49,824 nucleotides of DNA from Peptoniphilus sp. Lineage in GTDB: Bacteria > Bacillota > Clostridia > Tissierellales > Peptoniphilaceae. Shown piece after piece: positions 44,538 to 49,824 of the stretch (position 1 is the first letter of the stretch; each line of letters starts with the position of its first letter). A program made the translations under genes and the position numbers. Under the pieces are notes generated by a model, which saw nothing but the letters and a program-made list of their open reading frames with translations, had not been told where the DNA came from and did not search any database. The stretch spans positions 1-49,824 of the forward strand of contig NZ_JALEOV010000011.1 of the NCBI RefSeq assembly GCF_022767005.1, read 5' to 3'.

Positions 44538-44612
44538 GTTAAATAGCTATTCACAGTTCGACGCTCCTCGACGTGTACTTTGATTAGCTTTATTAAAAAT
44601 TAGGAGGAAAAT
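44538..44612 (+). promoter_or_regulatory. rpsO leader with nested pairing, candidate S15 autoregulatory element
   Basis: Between the promoter and the AGGAGG site is a GC-richer island. AGCT (44545-44548) may pair with AGCT (44586-44589), CAC (44552-44554) with GTG (44573-44575), and TCGA (44558-44561) with TCGA (44568-44571). S15 represses its own mRNA through structurally varied leaders in several phyla. The arms are short, so this is suggestive only. Confidence 0.35.
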
Positions 44613-44879
44613 ATGCTAGAACCAAATATTAAAAAGATTATTATTGATGAATTTAAGACTCATGAAGGTGATACTGGTTCACCAGAGGTACAAATTGCAA
44701 TTCTTACTAGAAGAATTAATGATTTAAATGAACATCTAAGAATTCATAAGAAAGACCATCACTCAAGAAGAGGACTTCTTAAAATGGTTGGTAAAAGAAG
44801 AAATTTATTAAGATATTTAAAAAACAGTGATATAGAAAGATATCGTACACTTATTAAAAAACTACAAATAAGAGGATAG
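44613..44879 (+). CDS. rpsO: 30S ribosomal protein S15
   Basis: 88 residues, the universal length. [20 protein letters not shown], the [20 protein letters not shown] 16S-binding segment and the [10 protein letters not shown] tail are intact. A strong AGGAGG lies 8 bases before the ATG. pnp follows after a 43-base gap holding a hairpin, the classic rpsO-pnp pair. Confidence 0.98.
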   Translation: MLEPNIKKIIIDEFKTHEGDTGSPEVQIAILTRRINDLNEHLRIHKKDHHSRRGLLKMVGKRRNLLRYLKNSDIERYRTLIKKLQIRG

Positions 44880-44882
44880 TAG

Positions 44883-44905
44883 GAGCGGTAATTCCGCTCT
44901 TTCTT
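44883..44905 (+). terminator. Hairpin between rpsO and pnp
   Basis: GAGCGG (44883-44888) and CCGCTC (44894-44899), then TTTCTT. The T-run is broken, so it may be a weak terminator or a processing/stability hairpin controlling pnp, as hairpins do at this place in E. coli. Confidence 0.55.
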
Positions 44906-44922
44906 ATTAGAAGGAGGAAATA

Positions 44923-47028
44923 ATGGAAAAAACTTATACTATGGATCTTGCAGGTTCCCAATTAAAAGTTACAATTGGAAAAGTTGCAGAACAAGCTAAT
45001 GGTGCTTGTTTAGTACAATATGGAGATACTGTTGTCCTAGTTACAGCTACAGCTTCATCTAAGCCAAGAGAGGGAATCGACTTTTTTCCTCTAAGTGTAG
45101 ATTATGAAGAAAAGATGTATGCTGTTGGGAAAATTCCTGGTGGATTCATTAAACGTGAAGGAAGACCAAGCGAAAAAGCTACTCTATCTGCCAGATTAAT
45201 CGACAGGCCTCTTAGACCTCTTTTCCCTGAGGGATATAGAAATGATGTACAAATTGTTGCAACAGTATTATGTGTTGATCAAGATCACTCACCTGAAATT
45301 GTTGCTATGATAGGTTCTTCTATTGCTCTTTCTATCTCTGATATTCCTTTTGACGGACCTACTGGATCTGTTGAAGTTGGTTTTATTAATGGAAAATACA
45401 TTATAAATCCTAATGAAGAAGAGAGAAACAATTCCAGAATTAATTTATCTCTTTCTGGCACTGAAACCGCTATTATGATGGTTGAAGCCGGTGCACAAGA
45501 AGTAAGTGAAGCTGAAATATTGGAGGCTATTTTAGAAGGTCATGAAGTTATTAAAGACATTTGTACCTTTGTAAATAAAATTACTTCAGAAGTTGGAAAA
45601 GAAAAAGCTGAATACGAGGTATTTAAAGCTGACGAAGAAATTGTTGCTAAAGTTAAAGAATATGGCAAAGATTTATTAATTGACGCAATAAGACAAAAAG
45701 ATAAAATCACAAGAGTTGAAAAAACTGAAGCTGCAAAAAATGACATAAGAGAACATTTTAAAGATCTTATGGAAGAAAATGCAAAAGACGTTGAATTTGC
45801 TTTAGAAGAAATTGAAGTAAATGAAGTTAGGAGAGGAATACTTGAAGAGGAAAGAAGACCTGACGATAGAAAACTTACAGAAATAAGACCACTTTCTTCT
45901 GAAGTTGGAATTTTACCAAGAACTCACGGATCAGGACTATTTACTAGAGGACAAACTCAAGTGTTATCAATTGCAACTCTCGGTGCAATTTCTGAAGAAC
46001 AAGTTATTGATGGTCTTGGAGATGACAAGCCAAAAAGATATATTCATCACTACAATTTCCCAGGATTCTGCGTTGGTGATACTAAACCATCAAGATCCCC
46101 TGGTAGACGTGAAATTGGTCACGGCGCTCTTGCCGAAAGAGCTCTCAAACCTGTAATTCCTGATAGTGAAACTTTCCCATATACAATTAGAGTTGTTTCT
46201 GAAGTTTTATCATCTAATGGCTCTTCTTCTCAAGCATCAATTTGTGGATCTACTCTAGCTCTTATGGACGCAGGTGTTCCTATTAAAGCACCCGTAGCTG
46301 GTATTGCAATGGGACTTATTGAAGAAAATGGTGTCATAAAAATTTTAACAGATATTCAAGGACTTGAAGATCATTTTGGAGATATGGACTTTAAAGTAGC
46401 TGGAACTCGCGAGGGAATTACGGCTATTCAAATGGATATTAAAGTCGAAGGAATTAAAAAAGAAATCCTTGAAGTTGCACTTGAAAGAGCTAAAATTGCA
46501 AGAATTGAGATTCTTGATCACTTAGCTAAAACTATTGACAAACCAAGGTCTAAACTTTCTAAATACGCCCCAATTATTCACATGATTTCTATTGATCCTG
46601 AAAGAATTGGTGAAGTAATAGGTGCCGGTGGAAAAATAATTAATAAAATTATTGAACAAACTGGCGTTAAAATCGATATCGACGATGATGGAAGAATTTC
46701 TATACTTTCTGAAAGCGATGAAAAAGCTAAAGAGGCTATTGCCATCATAGAAGACATTGTAAAAGACATTGAAGTTGGTGATGTTTATACAGGTAAGGTT
46801 AAAAAGATAGTTAAATTCGGTGCCTTTGTTGAAATTAAAAAGGGAACTGAAGGGCTTCTTCATATTTCTGAAATTGCTCATGAAAGAACAAATAATGTTG
46901 AAGACGTTTTAAAAGTTGGCGACACTGTTGAAGTTAAAGTTATCGAAATATCTGAAGATACTGGAAAAATTTCACTTTCAAGAAAAGCTCTTATAAAAAG
47001 AGAAGATGAAAAGACAGAAGATAAATAA
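44923..47028 (+). CDS. pnp: Polyribonucleotide nucleotidyltransferase (PNPase)
   Basis: 701 residues. Two RNase PH domains ([32 protein letters not shown]; second with [14 protein letters not shown] and [15 protein letters not shown]), a helical linker, the KH domain ([19 protein letters not shown]) and the S1 domain ([20 protein letters not shown]) are in the usual order. It is a 3'-5' phosphorolytic exoribonuclease. AAGGAGG precedes the ATG, and a terminator follows. Confidence 0.97.
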   Translation: MEKTYTMDLAGSQLKVTIGKVAEQANGACLVQYGDTVVLVTATASSKPREGIDFFPLSVDYEEKMYAVGKIPGGFIKREGRPSEKATLSARLIDRPLRPLFPEGYRNDVQIVATVLCVDQDHSPEIVAMIGSSIALSISDIPFDGPTGSVEVGFINGKYIINPNEEERNNSRINLSLSGTETAIMMVEAGAQEVSEAEILEAILEGHEVIKDICTFVNKITSEVGKEKAEYEVFKADEEIVAKVKEYGKDLLIDAIRQKDKITRVEKTEAAKNDIREHFKDLMEENAKDVEFALEEIEVNEVRRGILEEERRPDDRKLTEIRPLSSEVGILPRTHGSGLFTRGQTQVLSIATLGAISEEQVIDGLGDDKPKRYIHHYNFPGFCVGDTKPSRSPGRREIGHGALAERALKPVIPDSETFPYTIRVVSEVLSSNGSSSQASICGSTLALMDAGVPIKAPVAGIAMGLIEENGVIKILTDIQGLEDHFGDMDFKVAGTREGITAIQMDIKVEGIKKEILEVALERAKIARIEILDHLAKTIDKPRSKLSKYAPIIHMISIDPERIGEVIGAGGKIINKIIEQTGVKIDIDDDGRISILSESDEKAKEAIAIIEDIVKDIEVGDVYTGKVKKIVKFGAFVEIKKGTEGLLHISEIAHERTNNVEDVLKVGDTVEVKVIEISEDTGKISLSRKALIKREDEKTEDK

Positions 47029-47040
47029 ATAATTTTTTAG

Positions 47041-47072
47041 TCGCATTAAGATTTATTTTAATGCGATTTTTT
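47041..47072 (+). terminator. Terminator after pnp
   Basis: TCGCATTAA (47041-47049) and TTAATGCGA (47058-47066), a perfect 9-bp stem followed by six T. dut begins 12 bases later. Confidence 0.85.
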
Positions 47073-47084
47073 AAAGGGGAATTT

Positions 47085-47516
47085 ATGAAATTAAGAATTA
47101 TAAATAAAAGTAAGCATCCACTTCCTAAATACGAAACTGAAGGTTCTTCAGGAATGGATTTGAGGGCAAATCTTGACGAAGATATAGTATTAAAACCACT
47201 TGATAGAGTATTAGTTCCTACGGGATTATTTCTTGAATTTGATAAAGGATACGAAGCACAAGTTAGGGCAAGATCTGGTCTTGCCTTAAAAAAAGGTCTA
47301 GGTCTTCCAAATGGAATAGGAACAATTGATTCAGACTACCGTGGAGAATTAAAAGTAATTTTGATTAACATGAGTAATGAAAAAGTTATTATTAAAGACG
47401 GTGAGAGAATTGCACAAATTGTCTTTATGAAAATTGAAACCCCAGAAATTGTTGAAGTTGAAGAGATAAGTGATACGGAAAGAAGCACTGGAGGATTTGG
47501 TCATACTGGCGTTTAA
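47085..47516 (+). CDS. dut: dUTP diphosphatase
   Basis: 143 residues, trimeric dUTPase with all five motifs: GSSGMDLRA, RSGLALKKG, NGIGTIDSDYRGEL, GERIAQ and the C-terminal STGGFGHTG loop that closes over the nucleotide. It removes dUTP and supplies dUMP. I start at ATG 47085 behind AAAGGGGA (47073-47080). An in-frame ATG at 47061 lies inside the pnp terminator stem and would give an unusual N-terminal extension. Confidence 0.96.
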   Translation: MKLRIINKSKHPLPKYETEGSSGMDLRANLDEDIVLKPLDRVLVPTGLFLEFDKGYEAQVRARSGLALKKGLGLPNGIGTIDSDYRGELKVILINMSNEKVIIKDGERIAQIVFMKIETPEIVEVEEISDTERSTGGFGHTGV

Positions 47517-47526
47517 GATGACAAAT

Positions 47527-47535
47527 TGTTATAAT
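47527..47535 (+). promoter_or_regulatory. Extended -10 promoter candidate for ftsK
   Basis: TGTTATAAT (47527-47535) matches an extended -10 element. No good -35 is visible at the right distance, and the predicted start would fall at the ribosome binding site, so the assignment is weak. Confidence 0.35.
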
Positions 47536-47554
47536 ATTAATGAGGTGCTTTCTC

Positions 47555-49824
47555 TTGATAAAAAACAAAAAAAACAATAAAAAAATTTCAAATAAAAAAA
47601 ATATTCAAAAAAGAAGAAAAACTTCTTCAAGTATTTCTTCTGGAAAAGAAATTATTGGTCTATTTTTAATTGTAATAGGCATAGTATTTTTCATTTGCCT
47701 ATACAGTCAAAAAATGGGGCTAATTGGTACTTTAATATATAAATTATTTTCTGTTATTACTGGTTCTGGAAATTTTATTATTCCTCTACTATTCATTTTT
47801 TGGGGAATATTGTTTAATATTCAAGCTACTAAATTTCATATGAGAAGATATATCCTTTGTTCCCTTATAATATTCTTGTGCATTTTAATTTTCCTTGATG
47901 GATCCAAGGAAATGGACATGACTTTAATAGAAAGAATTATAAAATCAACTGAGTATATGGACATAACTAGAAGTGGTGGTATAATTGGAGCAATCTTTGG
48001 ATTTTTTTCATATAAACTTTTAGGTTCACTTGGTACTTATTTAATTCTTGGAATAATAATTGTTGCTTCACTTTACTTTATGATAAAAATAAACATCGAT
48101 CAAATGATTATGTTTATTGAAGATATGGGCGAATACATTGAAGATAAAAAGAAAATATTAGAAGAAAAAAAAGCTGATAGAAAAATTAAATTAGAAGAAA
48201 AAGAAAAGAAGAAATTAGAAAAAGAAATTCTTAAGAAAGAAAAAATTGAACTCAAAAAAGCTAAAGAAAATTCTAAGGACGCAGAAGAATTTGTACAAAA
48301 TTTAGTTATTAAAGATTATTCTGAAGAAAATATTGAAGAAGAATCTGAAAAAATTAAAGAAAATAGTAATGAAATTATAGAAGATAATAATTCTAAAATA
48401 ATTACTCAATTACAAGATGAGGAAATTGAAGAAGATGTTGTTGATACTATAAAAAATGACATTGAAAATAAGAATAAAGAAGAATATACCTACACTTATC
48501 CCGATATAGCTTTATTAAATAGAACTAACCCAAAGGGTAGATTTTCTAAGGACGAAATTATTGAAAGAGGAAAAATTATCGAAAACACTATGAGAAACTT
48601 TGGTATTGAATCTAAAGTTGTTGCAATAAATCGTGGTCCTGTAATAACATCCTACGAATTAAAACCTGCTCCTGGCATTAAATTATCTAGAATAGTTGGA
48701 CTAAACGATAATATTGCCATGGCTCTTTCTAGTTCTGACCTTCGTATAGAAGCACCAATTCCTGGAAAAAATGTAGTTGGTATTGAAGTACCAAATAAGG
48801 AAAAGGATGCTGTTAGTCTTAAAGAATTAATTGATTCTAATGAATTTAAAACTATTAATTCAGATATACCATTAACTCTTGGTAAGGATGTTGAAGGAAA
48901 TATATTAATTTCAGGCATGGAAGATATGCCCCATCTATTAATTGCTGGTGCTACTGGTTCTGGTAAATCAGTATGTATCAATTCAATAATCACTAGTGTA
49001 ATATATAAATCCTCTCCAAGGGATGTAAAACTTATGCTTATAGATCCAAAAGTTGTTGAACTTAGTGTCTATAATGGCATACCACATCTTTTAATCGACG
49101 TTGTTACTAATCCCAAAAAAGCAGCCTTTGCACTTAACTGGGCTGTAGATGAAATGGAAAAAAGATATATTTCCTTTGCCGAGAAACACGTGAGAGACTT
49201 GAAGGGCTACAACAAAAAAATGGTTGAAGAGGGAAGAGAGAAAGAAAAACTTCCTAAAATCCTAATTATTGTCGATGAACTTGCGGATCTCATGATGGTT
49301 GCCTCTAAAGAAATTGAAGAATATATTGCAAGACTTGCACAAAAGGCAAGAGCTGCTGGAATGCATCTCATTCTTGCTACTCAAAGACCTTCAGTAGATG
49401 TAATTACAGGGACAATCAAGGCAAACATACCTTCACGTATTGCATTTGCAGTTGCATCATCTATTGATTCAAGGACAATTCTCGATATGAGTGGAGCTGA
49501 AAAACTCCTTGGAAAGGGAGATATGCTATTTTATCCAAGTAAGTATCCAAAACCTAAGAGAATACAAGGTGCTTTTATAAGTGATAACGAAGTTGAAAGA
49601 GTGGTTGATTTTGTAAAAAGCAACAATGAAGTAAGGGTAAATGTTGAATCAAAAATTGAGAAAGCTATTGAAAGCAAAAAAACAAAAGGCGAAGAAGAGA
49701 GAGATCCACTTTTCAAAGAAGCAGTTGAACTTGTAGTTAACGATGAGCAAGCATCCATTTCTTACATTCAAAGAAAATTAAAAGTGGGTTATTCAAGAGC
49801 TGGTAGAATCATAGATCAAATGGA
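47555..49824 (+). CDS. ftsK: FtsK/SpoIIIE DNA translocase (3' end outside window)
   Basis: About 756 residues are present before the window edge. The start is TTG 47555 with GAGGTG at 47542-47547. A basic N-terminus (many Lys/Asn) is followed by about four membrane segments (residues 30-190), a Lys/Glu-rich linker (about 190-310), and the motor: alpha/beta domain with Walker A GATGSGKS at 465-472, Walker B ILIIVDELADL (D574, E575), and LATQRPSVDVITG. The DNA-orienting gamma winged helix has begun (ASISYIQRKLKVGYSRAGRI), so only some tens of residues are missing. It pumps chromosome ends through the division septum. Confidence 0.95.
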   Translation, partial: MIKNKKNNKKISNKKNIQKRRKTSSSISSGKEIIGLFLIVIGIVFFICLYSQKMGLIGTLIYKLFSVITGSGNFIIPLLFIFWGILFNIQATKFHMRRYILCSLIIFLCILIFLDGSKEMDMTLIERIIKSTEYMDITRSGGIIGAIFGFFSYKLLGSLGTYLILGIIIVASLYFMIKINIDQMIMFIEDMGEYIEDKKKILEEKKADRKIKLEEKEKKKLEKEILKKEKIELKKAKENSKDAEEFVQNLVIKDYSEENIEEESEKIKENSNEIIEDNNSKIITQLQDEEIEEDVVDTIKNDIENKNKEEYTYTYPDIALLNRTNPKGRFSKDEIIERGKIIENTMRNFGIESKVVAINRGPVITSYELKPAPGIKLSRIVGLNDNIAMALSSSDLRIEAPIPGKNVVGIEVPNKEKDAVSLKELIDSNEFKTINSDIPLTLGKDVEGNILISGMEDMPHLLIAGATGSGKSVCINSIITSVIYKSSPRDVKLMLIDPKVVELSVYNGIPHLLIDVVTNPKKAAFALNWAVDEMEKRYISFAEKHVRDLKGYNKKMVEEGREKEKLPKILIIVDELADLMMVASKEIEEYIARLAQKARAAGMHLILATQRPSVDVITGTIKANIPSRIAFAVASSIDSRTILDMSGAEKLLGKGDMLFYPSKYPKPKRIQGAFISDNEVERVVDFVKSNNEVRVNVESKIEKAIESKKTKGEEERDPLFKEAVELVVNDEQASISYIQRKLKVGYSRAGRIIDQM

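Noticed and set aside
47061..47084. Upstream ATG for dut
   Set aside because: It lies in the right arm of the pnp terminator and would place AAAGGGGA after the start. ATG 47085 is the properly spaced start.

Overview
This 49.8 kb window is a gene-dense, strongly AT-rich (about 30% G+C by eye) stretch of a low-GC Gram-positive (Bacillota) chromosome. Several things point there: a PolC-type replicative polymerase, a T-box leader, class II FBPase GlpX next to rho and rpmE, frequent TTG/GTG starts behind strong AGGAGG-type ribosome binding sites, and many hairpin-plus-T-run terminators. Rubrerythrin, QueH and a flavin disulfide-reductase-like protein suggest an anaerobe. The gene order fits Tissierellia/Peptoniphilaceae-like cocci (Parvimonas, Peptoniphilus and relatives), but the genus is inference. 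I see no rRNA, tRNA, CRISPR array, insertion sequence or prophage. Nearly everything is housekeeping.

Layout. 1-3.2 kb: the end of an isochorismatase-like hydrolase, an overlapping MarR-pirin pair, and a GNAT-like acetyltransferase followed by a protein with exact 25-residue repeats. 3.4-6.1 kb, minus strand: a thioredoxin-reductase-like flavoprotein without the CxxC, and metY behind a T-box leader with an AUG (Met) specifier and a clear promoter. 6.2-14.5 kb, plus strand: yebC, deoC, lgt, queH, capA-like, trmN6-like, rsmI, then a nurA-herA pair. 14.5-15.4 kb, minus strand: a GIY-YIG protein and recX. 15.5-23.3 kb, plus strand: FHA-ftsW-PBP, ispD-ispF, transaldolase-glpX-rho, rpmE. 23.3-25.9 kb: prmC-prfA and rubrerythrin. 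26.1-36.9 kb: rpsB-tsf-pyrH-frr-uppS-cdsA-rseP-ispG-polC. 37.0-44.5 kb: rimP-nusA-rnpM-infB-rbfA-nrnA-truB-ribF. 44.5 kb to the end: rpsO, pnp, dut and ftsK, which runs off the edge.

How the genes work together. The core is translation and RNA metabolism (S2, EF-Ts, RRF, RF1 with PrmC, IF2, RbfA, RimP, S15, PNPase, TruB, RsmI), transcription control (Rho, NusA), and envelope synthesis. IspD, IspF and IspG feed UppS, and undecaprenyl carriers serve the FtsW-PBP pair; CdsA, Lgt and RseP handle lipids and membrane proteolysis. PolC, FtsK, Dut, RecX and HerA-NurA act on DNA.

No clearly new multigene system is visible. The most notable items are the HerA-NurA pair inside a housekeeping run, the 25-residue-repeat protein, a PolC whose PHP domain has lost metal-ligand histidines, the absence of dxr from its usual slot, and a strong terminator directly after a promoter ahead of rimP-nusA.
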